Assembly: GCF_002849895.1 (NCBI RefSeq)
Contig: NZ_CP018867.1
Location: 992,001-1,056,000 of the forward strand
Source: Companilactobacillus alimentarius DSM 20249
Lineage (GTDB): Bacteria; Bacillota; Bacilli; Lactobacillales; Lactobacillaceae
Length of the DNA: 64,000 bases
Direction of reading: 5' to 3'
Shown: positions 37,585 through 48,540 of the stretch, one piece after another
Layout: every line of letters begins with the position of its first letter
Position numbering within the stretch: position 1 is the first letter of the stretch
Made by a program: the position numbers and the translations under genes
The notes under the pieces: model-generated
What the model saw: only the letters and a program-made list of their open reading frames with translations
Told to the model about the DNA's origin: nothing
Databases searched by the model: none

Positions 37585-40434
37585 TTATTGTGCGTCTTTA
37601 GTTCGTTTGGTATCACGTTCTAGAATTGGCTTCAAATATTGACCAGTATAGCTCTCCTTGATTTCGGCAATCTGTTCTGGAGTTCCAATACCGACAATAT
37701 TTCCGCCGCCTTCGCCACCTTCAGGACCCAGGTCAATCAACCAATCGGCAGACTTAACAACATCCAAGTTATGTTCAATCACTAAGACCGTGTTGCCTTC
37801 ATCAACTAAACGTTGCAAAACGCCTAGCAGACGTTTGATATCGTCAGTATGCAAGCCTGTTGTTGGTTCATCTAAAATATAGAAATTCTTACCATTAGAT
37901 TTCTTATATAGTTCTGAGGCTAACTTCATTCTTTGAGCCTCACCACCAGATAATTGTGTGGCTGATTGTCCCAATGAGACATAACCTAAACCAACATCCT
38001 GAATCGTCTGTAACTTACGTTTGATCTTAGGAATATTGCTAAAGAAACCTAAAGCTTCAGATACCTTCATATCAAGAACTTGGGCAATATTCTTACCCTT
38101 GTAAGTTACTTCCAGAGTCTCTGAATTATAACGTGTGCCATGACAAACTTCACAAGGAACATAAACATCTGGCAAGAAATTCATTTCAATTTTAATAATT
38201 CCGTCTCCGTGACAGTTTTCACAGCGACCGCCTTTAATATTGAAAGAAAATCTTCCCTTCTTATAGCCTCGTAACTTGGCCTCATTAGTTTGAGCAAACA
38301 AATCTCTAATGTCGTCAAAAACACCTGTATAAGTAGCAGGATTACTTCTCGGAGTCCGACCAATTGGACTCTGATCAATAGCAATCATCTTTTCCAAGTT
38401 CTCATAGCCAGTAATCTTTTTGTATTTACCTGGCTTCTCAGAATTATGATTCATTTTCTGTGCCAAAGCACGTTTCAAAATCATGTTAACTAAAGTTGAT
38501 TTACCAGATCCAGAAACTCCAGTAACAACAATAAATTTACCTAGAGGAAATTTCACATCTAATTTTTTCAAATTATTTTCAGCAGCACCAAACACCTTAA
38601 CTGCTTTTCCGTTACCCTTACGACGTTTTAGTGGTACCGGTACAAACTTCTTTCCAGCTAAATATTGTCCAGTCAATGACTTAGGATTGTCTTCAACTTC
38701 TTTTGGAGTCCCTGCGGCCACGATTCGACCACCATTTTCACCAGCTCCAGGACCGACATCAATCAAATAATCAGCAGCTCGCATGGTATCTTCATCATGT
38801 TCAACAACAATCAACGTATTACCAAGATCACGCATTTTTTTCAATGATCTAATCAATCTATCATTATCACGTTGGTGCAACCCAATTGAAGGTTCATCCA
38901 GAATATACATAACCCCAGATAAATTAGAACCAATTTGTGTAGCCAGACGAATTCTTTGAGCCTCGCCACCAGATAAAGTCCCAGCTGATCGTGATAATGT
39001 TAAATATTCCAAACCAACATTAATTAAGAAAGCGAGCCGATCTTTGACTTCTTTCAAAATTGGCTTAGCAATAACGGTATTTTGTTCACCAAAAGTTACC
39101 GCTTTAAAAAATGGCAATTCATTTTTGATCGACATATCGGAAACTTCAGCAATATCTTGACCTGCAATCTTAACAGCTAAAGCTTTTCGATTCAATCTTT
39201 TACCATGACAAACTGGACATTTCAATTCAGTCATGTATTTACGCATGACCTCACGTGTAAAATCACTATTTGTCTCATGATAACGACGATCTATATTAGG
39301 AATTACTCCTTCGAATGGTACATCAACATCGCGGACCCCACCAAAATCATTCTCATAGTGAAAATGGAATGTCTTGCCATCAGAACCATTTAAAATTGTC
39401 TTTTGATCCTTTTTAGGTAATTTCTCGAAAGGTACGTTCATATCAATGCCAAATTCTTTACATGCTTGGGCCAGCATTTCTGGATAATATTGTGAACTAA
39501 TCGGATTCCAAGGTTCAATTGCTCCCTCAGCCAAAGTCTTACTTTGATCAGGAATAACTAAATCTAAATCCACTTCTAGTTTGATTCCTAAACCATCACA
39601 GTTTTCACAGGCCCCAAAGGGAGCGTTGAAAGAAAATAGACGTGGTTCTAGTTCACCTACAGTGAATCCACAAATTGGACAAGCATTTTTTTCAGAGAAA
39701 ACCATCATATCTGAGCCAATCACATCAACATTCATATAGCCATCAGATAATCTTAAAGCAGCCTCAACCGAATCGAACAAACGTGATTTAATATGATCAT
39801 TAATAACAATTCGATCGACCACCACATCAATACTATGTTTCTTATTCTTATCTAGCTCAATGTCTTCACTGACATCACGAATTTCACCGTCAACTCTAAT
39901 TCGAACATAACCTTGTTTCTTAATTTGATTCAAGGCTTTTTTGTGTTGTCCACGTTTTGATCTTACGACTGGTGAAAGAACTTGTAATTTAGTCCCTTCA
40001 TCCAACTTTAAAATAGCATCAACCATCTGTTGAGCTGATTGACTCGTAATCTTAGTTCCGTCATTAGGACAAATTGGCGTCCCTACACGAGCCCAGAGTA
40101 AACGTAAATAATCATTGATCTCAGTAACCGTACCGACCGTTGAACGAGGGTTCTTCGAAGTAGTCTTTTGATCAATCGAAATAGCTGGGCTTAACCCATC
40201 AATCGAATCAACATCTGGTTTATCCATCTGTCCTAAAAATTGCCGTGCATAGGATGACAAACTTTCAACATAACGTCTTTGACCTTCAGCATAAAGCGTA
40301 TCAAAAGCCAGTGAACTCTTACCAGAACCTGATAAACCAGTCATAACAACTAACTTATCACGAGGAATCGTCACATCAATATCTTTTAAATTATGTGCAC
40401 GTGCACCATGAATAACAATTTTATCATTTAACAT
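37585..40434 (-). CDS. uvrA: Excinuclease ABC subunit A
   Basis: 949 residues, full length. UvrA is the damage-recognition ATPase of nucleotide excision repair. Two ABC modules are visible: Walker A motifs GLSGSGKSS and GVSGSGKST, signatures [12 protein letters not shown] and [12 protein letters not shown], Walker [12 protein letters not shown] and [11 protein letters not shown]. Zinc-finger cysteines appear as CPICGFTV...CENCDGLG and CENCHGDG...CEVCHGTR. It lies five bases after uvrB and is co-transcribed. Confidence 0.99.
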   Translation of the reverse strand: MLNDKIVIHGARAHNLKDIDVTIPRDKLVVMTGLSGSGKSSLAFDTLYAEGQRRYVESLSSYARQFLGQMDKPDVDSIDGLSPAISIDQKTTSKNPRSTVGTVTEINDYLRLLWARVGTPICPNDGTKITSQSAQQMVDAILKLDEGTKLQVLSPVVRSKRGQHKKALNQIKKQGYVRIRVDGEIRDVSEDIELDKNKKHSIDVVVDRIVINDHIKSRLFDSVEAALRLSDGYMNVDVIGSDMMVFSEKNACPICGFTVGELEPRLFSFNAPFGACENCDGLGIKLEVDLDLVIPDQSKTLAEGAIEPWNPISSQYYPEMLAQACKEFGIDMNVPFEKLPKKDQKTILNGSDGKTFHFHYENDFGGVRDVDVPFEGVIPNIDRRYHETNSDFTREVMRKYMTELKCPVCHGKRLNRKALAVKIAGQDIAEVSDMSIKNELPFFKAVTFGEQNTVIAKPILKEVKDRLAFLINVGLEYLTLSRSAGTLSGGEAQRIRLATQIGSNLSGVMYILDEPSIGLHQRDNDRLIRSLKKMRDLGNTLIVVEHDEDTMRAADYLIDVGPGAGENGGRIVAAGTPKEVEDNPKSLTGQYLAGKKFVPVPLKRRKGNGKAVKVFGAAENNLKKLDVKFPLGKFIVVTGVSGSGKSTLVNMILKRALAQKMNHNSEKPGKYKKITGYENLEKMIAIDQSPIGRTPRSNPATYTGVFDDIRDLFAQTNEAKLRGYKKGRFSFNIKGGRCENCHGDGIIKIEMNFLPDVYVPCEVCHGTRYNSETLEVTYKGKNIAQVLDMKVSEALGFFSNIPKIKRKLQTIQDVGLGYVSLGQSATQLSGGEAQRMKLASELYKKSNGKNFYILDEPTTGLHTDDIKRLLGVLQRLVDEGNTVLVIEHNLDVVKSADWLIDLGPEGGEGGGNIVGIGTPEQIAEIKESYTGQYLKPILERDTKRTKDAQ

Positions 40435-40439
40435 ATTTA

Positions 40440-42446
40440 TTACTTTTCCGCCTTTAATTCCAAAATCGTATCACGTAGATGGGCTGCAGCCTCAAAATCG
40501 AGTTTCTTAGCTGCTGCTTCCATCTGATCATTTAAGTTTTTAAGCAGTTCTTTTTGGTCTTTCTTACTCATATCCTTGAAGTCAATATCATCATCGATCT
40601 TCTCTGTTTCTGAAGATGAATTATCAACCTTTTGGAACATAGAAATAGCATCCCTGATAGGTTTAACAATCGTCTTAGGCATTACATGATGCTCTTCATT
40701 AAATTTCTCCTGAATCTCACGACGACGAGCAGTTGCATTAATTGCACCACGCATAGAATCAGTAATACTATCTGCATACATTATAACCTTACCGTGCTCA
40801 TTTCTAGAAGCACGACCAATAATCTGAACTAATGATCTTTCTGCTCTCAGGAAACCTTCCTTATCAGCATCCAAAATAGCAATCAAAGATACTTCAGGTA
40901 CATCAATACCCTCACGCAATAAGTTAATTCCAATTAAAACATCGAACTTGCCTAATCGAAGATCTCGAATAATCTTAGTACGTTCCAAAGTTTTAATATC
41001 ACTGTGCAAATATCTAACTTTAATTCCCAAGTCTTTAAAGTAATCCGTCAGATCTTCAGCCATTTTCTTCGTTAAGGTCGTGACAAAGACACGTTCATGT
41101 TTAGCCACTCGATCGTTGATCTCAGCAACCAAATCATCAATTTGTCCCATAATAGGTCGAACCTCAATTTTAGGATCCAACAAACCAGTTGGACGAATAA
41201 CTTGTTCAACTTTATGCGGTGTTCGATCTAATTCATATGGACCAGGAGTGGCTGACACATAGAGAATCCGATTAACATGTTTTTCAAATTCATCAATCTT
41301 TAATGGTCGATTATCCAAAGCGCTCGGCAAACGAAAACCATAATCAACTAGTTGTTGTTTTCTAGCACGATCTCCATTATACATTCCTCTAATCTGTGGC
41401 ATAGTAACATGAGATTCATCAATCATGATATTAAAATCTTTAGGGAAGAAATCAAGCAGAGTAAATGGTGGCTCCCCTTCTGCACGTCCTTCCATATGAC
41501 GTGAATAATTTTCAATTCCAGAAGTATAACCCATCTCACGCATCATTTCGATATCATACTCAGTTCTTTGCTTGATTCGTTGAGCTTCCAGTAATTTGCC
41601 TTCTTTAGTGAACTTTTCAACCTGTTGGTCCATCTCATTTTTAATTCTCTTCAAAGCTTCATCCATCTTGGAATCGCTGATCATAAAGTGAGTAGCTGGG
41701 AAAATTCCAATATGATCCATTTGACCTTTAACTTCTCCAGTCAAAGCATCCATCTCAATAATACGGTCGATTTCATCACCAAAAAATTCCACTCGAATAG
41801 CATTATCATCTCGTGAGGCTGGAAAAATATCGATCACATCGCCACGTACACGGAATCTTCCACGTTGAAAGTCGATGTCGTTTCGTTCAAATTGATTGTC
41901 GACTAATTCTTCTAACAACGTATCTCGAGCAATTTGTTGTCCAACACGTAGAGAAATGATACTGTCAGCGTATTCTCTTGGATCACCTAATCCAAAAATA
42001 CAAGAAACCGAAGCTACAACAATAACATCGTTTCTCTCTAAAAGTGAACTAGTCGCGGAATGACGTAATTTATCAATTTCATCATTAATACTTGAGTCTT
42101 TTTCAATGTAGGTATCACTTGATGGCACATAAGCCTCAGGTTGGTAGTAATCATAGTAACTGACAAAATATTCGACAGCATTATTAGGAAAGAATTCCTT
42201 CATTTCACCATATAATTGACCAGCCAAAGTCTTATTATGAGAAATAATTAAAGTTGGCTTATTAAGATTTTTAATCACATTAGCCATAGTGAAGGTTTTA
42301 CCAGTTCCAGTAGCACCTTCAAGGACCACTTCTTTGTCACCATCTTTGAAATCTTTAGTGATTTTATCAATTGCTTGAGCTTGATCTCCAGCAGGTGAAT
42401 ACTTAGAAACCAAATCAAATTTATTATCTTTTACTCTATCTATCAC
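40440..42446 (-). CDS. uvrB: Excinuclease ABC subunit B
   Basis: 668 residues. UvrB verifies damage and loads UvrC. Visible: Walker [12 protein letters not shown], the beta-hairpin region [16 protein letters not shown], helicase motifs including [11 protein letters not shown] and [14 protein letters not shown], and QIIGRASRN. The C-terminal UVR domain is at [14 protein letters not shown]. The start is GTG with a GGGGG-type site at 11 bases. It is first in the uvrB-uvrA pair. Confidence 0.99.
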   Translation of the reverse strand: MIDRVKDNKFDLVSKYSPAGDQAQAIDKITKDFKDGDKEVVLEGATGTGKTFTMANVIKNLNKPTLIISHNKTLAGQLYGEMKEFFPNNAVEYFVSYYDYYQPEAYVPSSDTYIEKDSSINDEIDKLRHSATSSLLERNDVIVVASVSCIFGLGDPREYADSIISLRVGQQIARDTLLEELVDNQFERNDIDFQRGRFRVRGDVIDIFPASRDDNAIRVEFFGDEIDRIIEMDALTGEVKGQMDHIGIFPATHFMISDSKMDEALKRIKNEMDQQVEKFTKEGKLLEAQRIKQRTEYDIEMMREMGYTSGIENYSRHMEGRAEGEPPFTLLDFFPKDFNIMIDESHVTMPQIRGMYNGDRARKQQLVDYGFRLPSALDNRPLKIDEFEKHVNRILYVSATPGPYELDRTPHKVEQVIRPTGLLDPKIEVRPIMGQIDDLVAEINDRVAKHERVFVTTLTKKMAEDLTDYFKDLGIKVRYLHSDIKTLERTKIIRDLRLGKFDVLIGINLLREGIDVPEVSLIAILDADKEGFLRAERSLVQIIGRASRNEHGKVIMYADSITDSMRGAINATARRREIQEKFNEEHHVMPKTIVKPIRDAISMFQKVDNSSSETEKIDDDIDFKDMSKKDQKELLKNLNDQMEAAAKKLDFEAAAHLRDTILELKAEK

Positions 42447-42469
42447 AGATTAACTTACCCCCTTAAGCT

Positions 42470-42506
42470 AAAAAAAACATCTAACTCTCGCACACGAATT
42501 AGATGT
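42470..42506 (-). terminator. Terminator after the UMF1 gene region, upstream of uvrB
   Basis: Arms ACATCTAA (42477-42484) and TTAGATGT (42499-42506) with a T8 run on the minus strand lie between the UMF1 stop side and uvrB start, ending the upstream transcript before uvrB. Confidence 0.8.
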
Positions 42507-42570
42507 AATTAATGTCAGGCTTATATCGCTTGCTCTATATTACCATAGCGAACATATTTTCGCTATTTTT

Positions 42571-43815
42571 TTAATTTTCATTTGTTAGCTTTGGTAACAT
42601 CAAGAAAATTATCAGTCCAACAAAGAATAAAATGCTCAATGAAGCGGCCCCAATTGTTGATTTACCAGTTATTTGTGTCACAATTCCCACCAAAACTGGT
42701 CCTAAGACGGCTGAGAATTTTCCTAAAATATTATAGAATCCAAAAAACTCACTACCGGATTTCTTAGGAATCAACTTGCCAAAGTAAGAACGACTCAATG
42801 CCTGAATTCCACCTTGACTAGTTCCCACCAGAACAGCTAAGATCCAAAAATCTATTGTCGTAGTTAATTTCAAAGCATACAAACAAATTCCCAAGTACAA
42901 AATTATCCCCAAAAGGATTCCTGCACGGGTGGAAAATTTATTGGCTAACCAGCCATATAAAATTGAAAATGGAAAGGCGACTAATTGTACAACTAATAGA
43001 ACTAACATTAATGTTGTCGTATTAATTCCCATATCCATCCCAATTGAGGTAGCCATCGTAAAAATCGTGTCTACTCCATCAATATAGAAGAAATATGCTA
43101 CCAAAAACCAGGCGGCTGCTTTATATTGACGTAGATGCGTAATGGTTGACCAGACACGTTTAAAACTAGAAACAACTGGATGAGGATTTTCTGGCAATGA
43201 ATAAACTTGATGAACATTCTTTAACAGCGGTATGTAAAAAATTATCCACCAAATAGCTGCTAATAAGAAACTCCAGCGAGCCACTCCATAACTCGATAAC
43301 ATCCCAAAACCACTTGTTAATTGTAGAACTAAAAACAACACGAAGGCGAAAACTCCACCTAAATAACCGTAAGCATATCCATTTGAAGAAATGGCATCCA
43401 TCTCTTTATTATCAGCTACATCAGTCAAAAAACTATCATAAAATAAATTTCCAGCTGAATAACCAATTATCGACAGGATATACACACCTATGAGTAATTG
43501 CCACTGATTTGGAGGGACAATTGCTAAACCTAAAGTCATGATAATCCCTAAAAACGCAAAATAATTCATTAATCTTTTCTTATGATGTGGATAATCCGCT
43601 AGAGCTCCCAAAACTGGGGCCAAAATTGAAACTAAAAGTGTTCCAAAACTATTGGCATAACCCCAAAAGGCGGTAGCGTTGGAAGCTGATACACCGGAAG
43701 CTTGCGCAACTGATTTAAAATAAACTGGCAAAACCGCTGTCGTAACAATAATTCCATATCCAGAATTAGCCCAGTCATAAAGGATCCAACTCCACTGTTT
43801 TTTATTAAACCGCAT
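42571..43815 (-). CDS. MFS transporter, UMF1 (Atg22-like) family
   Basis: 414 residues with about 12 helices. The N-terminal ILYDWANSGYGIIVTTAVLP is the hallmark of the UMF1/Atg22-like group, together with GNLFYDSFLTDVA in the middle and GTSQGGIQALSRSYFGKLIPKKSGSEFFGFY. Substrates of bacterial members are not established; yeast Atg22 exports amino acids from the vacuole. GAGGG precedes the start. It follows the phosphodiesterase gene by 14 bases and is probably co-transcribed with it. Confidence 0.88.
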   Translation of the reverse strand: MRFNKKQWSWILYDWANSGYGIIVTTAVLPVYFKSVAQASGVSASNATAFWGYANSFGTLLVSILAPVLGALADYPHHKKRLMNYFAFLGIIMTLGLAIVPPNQWQLLIGVYILSIIGYSAGNLFYDSFLTDVADNKEMDAISSNGYAYGYLGGVFAFVLFLVLQLTSGFGMLSSYGVARWSFLLAAIWWIIFYIPLLKNVHQVYSLPENPHPVVSSFKRVWSTITHLRQYKAAAWFLVAYFFYIDGVDTIFTMATSIGMDMGINTTTLMLVLLVVQLVAFPFSILYGWLANKFSTRAGILLGIILYLGICLYALKLTTTIDFWILAVLVGTSQGGIQALSRSYFGKLIPKKSGSEFFGFYNILGKFSAVLGPVLVGIVTQITGKSTIGAASLSILFFVGLIIFLMLPKLTNEN

Positions 43816-43829
43816 AAATTCCCTCTATT

Positions 43830-45122
43830 CTAATCATTAAATACATCCTCAATACAATTGCCAGCAATTGGACGATCAAACTTCAATCCCAGTAATTTGG
43901 CAAAGGTCGGAGCCTCATCTACTAAATTAGCAGCTTCAACCGTCTGATTTTTCTTAATCATTGGTCCATTGAAAATCAAAGTTGTCTTGTAACCAGGTTT
44001 GTCTGGATGATAACCGTGAACACCCTCATAACGATCACTATCACCCATCATAGTCAACAAGACTTCTTCTACAACGTTTGGACGATCACTTTCATCTGTA
44101 AAGTAATAACCAGCCTTAGCTTCAACCATCAGTGTACAGTTTGGATCAGCTCCCATAGTGGCAGCCTCCTTTGAAGAATAAATCTTTTCCACACCTTCAA
44201 CACTGCCAATCAAATCTTTTAATCGCTTCAATTGTTCAAAGTTTCTCGTATAAATATACGTACAACCATCACAAGTTTTGGCCATAACAGACCAATTTTT
44301 TTTGAAAGTCTGATCAGGCTTTGCTTGAAGCCAACCTCGCTTAGCAAATAATGTGTTTAAATGGATCATTTTATTCACATTAATTTGATAATGATCACCT
44401 AAAATAACAAAATTAGTATCCTCAAAAGTGCCAGCTTCTTTGGTTGCATCAATTACTTGTTTAACATGTTCGTCTAAACGATGCAAAGCTTTTAAAGCAT
44501 CCTCAGATCTAACCCCATAACGATGACGCATACTGTCCATATCAACTAAATGCAACAGTGTCAGATTAGGTTTCTTGTTCTTAATCGTATCTACCGCACA
44601 AGCAGTAATAAAATCATCTAGTTGTGGCTGTTTAATACCGTTACGCAATTTACCATATTTTTTATCCATTTCTAAAATAAATAATGGTGAACTAGCCTTC
44701 AACGAGACTAAAACTTGGTTGGTCCAAATCCGATTAGGAAAAATCTCCGCTAAATTATAAGTGATCTTACTACCAGCAGTTACTGGCCATAAGAAAGCTG
44801 CCGTTTTTAAACCCTTCCTATGAGCTAGATCATACAATGTGGTTGATTTGACATCTTTTTGATACCAATACCAATCAGGCGAACGACGCTCCGGTTGAAT
44901 TTTAGTATTATTAACGATTCCATGGACGCTTGGATATTGTCCCGTAATGATCGTGGTATGTGATGGGTAAGTCAAAGTCGGATAAATTCCTTGAACCTTT
45001 TTTACCCAAGTTCCCCCCTGGACCAGCTTATTCAAAGTTGGTAACTCTTCACGATGTTCATCAATATCTCTAAATCCTAGAGAATCGAGTGAAATAATAA
45101 TTAAATGTTGATTGGTTGCCAA
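43830..45122 (-). CDS. Type I phosphodiesterase/nucleotide pyrophosphatase family protein
   Basis: 430 residues of the alkaline phosphatase superfamily. Metal ligands and nucleophile are visible: Asp in LIIISLDSLGF, the likely nucleophile Thr in YPTLTYPSHTTIITGQYP, Asp and His in DMDSMRHRYG and ILGDHY, and His in GVHGYHPD. No signal peptide or membrane helix was seen, so it is probably cytoplasmic. The substrate is unknown. It follows pgcA but is separated by a terminator. Confidence 0.88.
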   Translation of the reverse strand: MATNQHLIIISLDSLGFRDIDEHREELPTLNKLVQGGTWVKKVQGIYPTLTYPSHTTIITGQYPSVHGIVNNTKIQPERRSPDWYWYQKDVKSTTLYDLAHRKGLKTAAFLWPVTAGSKITYNLAEIFPNRIWTNQVLVSLKASSPLFILEMDKKYGKLRNGIKQPQLDDFITACAVDTIKNKKPNLTLLHLVDMDSMRHRYGVRSEDALKALHRLDEHVKQVIDATKEAGTFEDTNFVILGDHYQINVNKMIHLNTLFAKRGWLQAKPDQTFKKNWSVMAKTCDGCTYIYTRNFEQLKRLKDLIGSVEGVEKIYSSKEAATMGADPNCTLMVEAKAGYYFTDESDRPNVVEEVLLTMMGDSDRYEGVHGYHPDKPGYKTTLIFNGPMIKKNQTVEAANLVDEAPTFAKLLGLKFDRPIAGNCIEDVFND

Positions 45123-45191
45123 TTATCTCTCCTCTTTTCAAAAACTACATGAAAATATTATATCGCAGTTGTGAAATACTTGTAACGAAAC

Positions 45192-45230
45192 AAAAAGATA
45201 GAGACAAAAGTTCGACTTTGTCTCTATCTT
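45192..45230 (-). terminator. Terminator after the phosphoglucomutase gene
   Basis: A 14-bp stem (AAGATAGAGACAAA with TTTGTCTCTATCTT) and a short loop are followed by T-rich sequence on the minus strand, 20 bases past the stop. Confidence 0.9.
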
Positions 45231-45249
45231 ATTTAATTCATTAAACTAG

Positions 45250-46968
45250 TTATTCCCAGCCTTCAATCTCCTTAGCAAAGGTAGCTAATTTTTGAGCAGC
45301 ACCATCTTCGGTGTCACCCTTAACACCAACATAAAACTTCAATTTTGGCTCAGTACCTGAAGGTCTAGCAGCAATCCATGTATCGTCTTCCAAGATATAC
45401 TTCAAAACATTAGCCTTAGGCAAACCAGTTTCTTTAGTACCTGCAGCAGTAGTATCAGTATCCTTAAGATAATCAATTGATTCTACAACTTTAACGCCGT
45501 TGACTTCATCAATTCCTTCTTCACGAAGTGTCTTCATAATTTGAGCCATCTGATCTTTTCCAGAGATACCTTCAAACGTCTTAGAAATGGTCTTTTCACG
45601 ATAGTAACCAAATTCTTTATAAAGATCCTCTAAAGCATCATAAATGGTCTTTCCTTGAGATTCATAATAAGCAGCTGCCTCTGCTAAAAGTAAAGTAGAT
45701 TGCATGGCATCCTTATCACGAACAAATGGCTTTACAAGATAACCGTAACTCTCTTCAAAACCAAAGAGAAATTCATTACTACCTGTTTTTTCAAATTGCT
45801 CAATTTTTTCAGCAATGTATTTAAAACCAGTCAAAACATTAAACATCTTAATATTATATTTATCAGCAATAGCAGTTGCCAATTCAGATGAAACAATCGA
45901 CTTAACTACAGCACCATTAGCTGGCAATGCATTCAAGCCTTTTTTGGCTTGTAACAAATAATTTAGTAAAACAGATGCGATTTGATTACCTGTCATCAAT
46001 TTATATGATCCATCTGGTTGTCTAACTGCGGCGCCTAAACGATCAGCATCAGGATCAGTTGCAATTAGAATATTAGCACCAATTTTTTTACCACGTTCAA
46101 TTGCCAAATCAAATGTTTGAGCAAATTCTGGATTTGGAAATGGAGTTGTTGCAAATTCAGGGTCCAAAATAGCCTGCTCAGTTACCATATTGAAGTTTTT
46201 AAAACCTAATTTTTGGAAAATCCTTGGGGCAATCATTTTACCGGTACCGTGAAGTGGTGAATAAACAAATTTCATCTTATCACCAATATTATTGATTAAA
46301 TCACGGTTTACAATAACAGTCTCCAAGTTCTTCATATAGTTCAAATCAACGTCTTCACCAATCAAAGTCAGAAGCTTCTCAGCTCGTAATTTAGTAACTG
46401 GTTTTACCTTAATAGCAAATAAATCATCAGCTTTTCTTGCAAAACTAGTAATATTATCTGACTCAGCTGGTGGCATTTGTCCGCCGTCTGGTCCATAAAT
46501 TTTAAAACCATTATATTGTTTAGGATTATGGCTAGCTGTAATCATAATTCCAGCATAAGTAGGAATACTTCTTACAGCAAAAGATAATTCTGGAGTTGGT
46601 CTTAAGCTATCGAATACATAACTATGAATTCCGTGAGCTCCTAAAACCTTAGCTGACTCATAAGCAAAATCTTGTGAGTAATAACGTGAATCGTAACTGA
46701 TTGCTACACCTTGTGCTTTTACTTTATCATCTAAAGTATCCATAAATGAAGCTAAACCTTCAGTGGCCTGACGAACAGTATAAATATTCATCCGATTGAT
46801 ACCAGGTCCAATCAAGCCCCTCATTCCAGCAGTACCAAATTCCATTGGTTGGTAGAATGCTTCTTCAGCAACTTTTTGATCATCTTTCATCTCTTCAAGT
46901 TGCTCTTTCATATCTGGATCTAAATCCTTATAGTCGAGCCATTTTTGCATATTATCTTGCCAAGACAT
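45250..46968 (-). CDS. pgcA: Alpha-phosphoglucomutase (phosphohexomutase family)
   Basis: 572 residues. It interconverts glucose 6-phosphate and glucose 1-phosphate, feeding UDP-glucose and cell-wall polymers. The active-site serine is in GIMITASHNPKQYNGFK, the metal-binding loop is TDPDADRLG, the sugar-binding loop is GFEESYGYL, and the phosphate-binding loop is RPSGTEPKLKFY. Its N-terminal FGTAGMRGLIGPG is typical. AGGAGG precedes the start at nine bases. A perfect palindrome lies at the probable transcription start. Confidence 0.97.
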   Translation of the reverse strand: MSWQDNMQKWLDYKDLDPDMKEQLEEMKDDQKVAEEAFYQPMEFGTAGMRGLIGPGINRMNIYTVRQATEGLASFMDTLDDKVKAQGVAISYDSRYYSQDFAYESAKVLGAHGIHSYVFDSLRPTPELSFAVRSIPTYAGIMITASHNPKQYNGFKIYGPDGGQMPPAESDNITSFARKADDLFAIKVKPVTKLRAEKLLTLIGEDVDLNYMKNLETVIVNRDLINNIGDKMKFVYSPLHGTGKMIAPRIFQKLGFKNFNMVTEQAILDPEFATTPFPNPEFAQTFDLAIERGKKIGANILIATDPDADRLGAAVRQPDGSYKLMTGNQIASVLLNYLLQAKKGLNALPANGAVVKSIVSSELATAIADKYNIKMFNVLTGFKYIAEKIEQFEKTGSNEFLFGFEESYGYLVKPFVRDKDAMQSTLLLAEAAAYYESQGKTIYDALEDLYKEFGYYREKTISKTFEGISGKDQMAQIMKTLREEGIDEVNGVKVVESIDYLKDTDTTAAGTKETGLPKANVLKYILEDDTWIAARPSGTEPKLKFYVGVKGDTEDGAAQKLATFAKEIEGWE

Positions 46969-46986
46969 TAACTTTGTCCTCCTAAT

Positions 46987-47002
46987 TTGTAAGTACTTAC
47001 AA
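46987..47002. promoter_or_regulatory. Perfect 16-bp palindrome at the pgcA transcription start
   Basis: TTGTAAGTACTTACAA is self-complementary over all 16 bases and sits between a putative extended -10 and the pgcA ribosome binding site. The place and symmetry suggest a repressor operator. Confidence 0.6.
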
Positions 47003-47004
47003 TC

Positions 47005-47013
47005 ATTATATCA
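47005..47013 (-). promoter_or_regulatory. Extended -10 promoter of pgcA
   Basis: On the minus strand TGATATAAT matches the extended -10 (TGnTATAAT) exactly. No good -35 was found, as is common for such promoters. Confidence 0.6.
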
Positions 47014-47100
47014 ATTATAGAGTACTATTTATATTTGATTACGCAACTTTACCAACAAAATTTTAAAATATCCTTAAAATTACGTCCCCAAAATATCAAA

Positions 47101-47355
47101 TTAGTCGAAATTATTACTAATGATTCTGTTTATATCCGTATCATAGTATTTGGCCAAAGCAATTAGAGTATCAATATCTGGCATCCTAATCCCGGTTTCA
47201 TAATGAGATAACGTTGTAACGTCAATATTTAAACAGCTTGCTACTTCTTTTTGAGTTACATTTTTATTCTTTCTTAAAACCTTTAGATTACTAGCAATAT
47301 TAAAGCCAGATTCATTCATTAATTGATTTATTTTTTTATCTACCACTTCACGCAT
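47101..47355 (-). CDS. Small XRE-family regulator
   Basis: 84 residues. A Cro/C1-type helix-turn-helix spans most of it (ASNLKVLRKNKNVTQKEVASCLNIDVTTLSHYETGIRMPD; core TQKEVASCLNIDVTTLSHYE). I chose ATG at 47355, with AGGA at ten bases, over a GTG abutting that site. It lies about 130 bases upstream of pgcA on the same strand, and its target is unknown. It could recognise the palindrome in between, which is untested. Confidence 0.85.
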   Translation of the reverse strand: MREVVDKKINQLMNESGFNIASNLKVLRKNKNVTQKEVASCLNIDVTTLSHYETGIRMPDIDTLIALAKYYDTDINRIISNNFD

Positions 47356-47469
47356 AAGAATCACTTCCTGTCTTTTACGTATAGTATATGTTTAAACATG
47401 TACATATTCAATTCATATTCTGATAATATTTCTTTCAACAATTAGTGAATTATTATTACGTAAAGGTAG

Positions 47470-47513
47470 AAAAAAAGATTATGAAATGGACATATTGTCC
47501 ACTCCATAATCTT
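47470..47513 (-). terminator. Terminator after trxB
   Basis: The hairpin has outer arms AAGATTATG/CATAATCTT and an inner TGGACA-TAT-TGTCCA stem, with a T7 run on the minus strand. Confidence 0.88.
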
Positions 47514-47533
47514 GATCATTTGTTTAATCTATT

Positions 47534-48475
47534 TTATTTAGCTGCAACTTTTTCATCAGCAATCTCTTGAATATAATTGTAAGCTTGTTGACCAGCTATA
47601 CCGCCTTCACCGACAGCCGTAGCTACTTGACGAAGATCTTTCTTACGAACATCTCCAACAGCGAAGATACCAGGGATCTTTGTTTCCATATGTTCATTTG
47701 TATCAATCCAACCATCTTCATCAAGAACGCCTAAATCCTTGAATGGTTCTGTCATTGGCTTGATACCAACATAGATGAAAGCACCCTTTGCAGGAACGAC
47801 ATGCTCGTCGCCGGTCTTTTTGTCAATATATCTAACGCCGGAAACTTTATCATCGTCACTCATGATTTCTTTGACATCAGCATTCCAAACAAATTTAATT
47901 TTATCATTCTTGAATGCACGATCTTGTAAAATCTTTTGGGCACGTAATTGATCACGACGGTGAATAATTGTTACTGACTTGGCTAATTGTGTTAGATAAA
48001 TTCCCTCTTCAACAGCGGAATCTCCACCACCGATTACGGCAACATCTTGACCTTTAAAGAAGGCACCATCACAAACGGCACAGTAGGAAACACCACGTCC
48101 TGACATTTCATTTTCTCCAGGAACGCCAATCTTCTTATATTGTGAACCAGTTGCAATGATTAATGCTTTAGCTTCATAATCACCATCATCAGTATGAATA
48201 ATCTTAACATTACCCTTATCTTCAACTGATTGGACAGCACCGTATCCAAAATCAGCACCAAATTGTGTTGAGGATTTATACATCTTCTCACTCAAATCTG
48301 GTCCTAAAATTGATTCAAAGCCAGGATAATTTTCAATCGCAGCGGTGTTGTTCATTTGTCCACCGTAAATACCACGATCAAGAATCATTACTGATAAATT
48401 AGCGCGTGAAGCATATAGAGCAGCAGTTAAACCACCAGGACCTGCTCCAATAATTACTACATCATATGATTTCAT
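47534..48475 (-). CDS. trxB: Thioredoxin reductase
   Basis: 313 residues. It is the NADPH-dependent flavoenzyme that reduces thioredoxin. The FAD motif GAGPGGLTAALYASRA opens the protein, the redox-active pair is CAVCDGAFF (about 134-137), the NADPH motif is VIGGGDSAVEEG, and the second FAD motif is GIFAVGDVRKKDLRQVATAVGEG. It follows lgt in the hprK-lgt-trxB order common in lactobacilli. Confidence 0.98.
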   Translation of the reverse strand: MKSYDVVIIGAGPGGLTAALYASRANLSVMILDRGIYGGQMNNTAAIENYPGFESILGPDLSEKMYKSSTQFGADFGYGAVQSVEDKGNVKIIHTDDGDYEAKALIIATGSQYKKIGVPGENEMSGRGVSYCAVCDGAFFKGQDVAVIGGGDSAVEEGIYLTQLAKSVTIIHRRDQLRAQKILQDRAFKNDKIKFVWNADVKEIMSDDDKVSGVRYIDKKTGDEHVVPAKGAFIYVGIKPMTEPFKDLGVLDEDGWIDTNEHMETKIPGIFAVGDVRKKDLRQVATAVGEGGIAGQQAYNYIQEIADEKVAAK

Positions 48476-48540
48476 CGTCGAATTACCTCCTATTACTTAT
48501 CAAATCTTACCATTTATTTTTTAATTAGCAATTAGATTGC

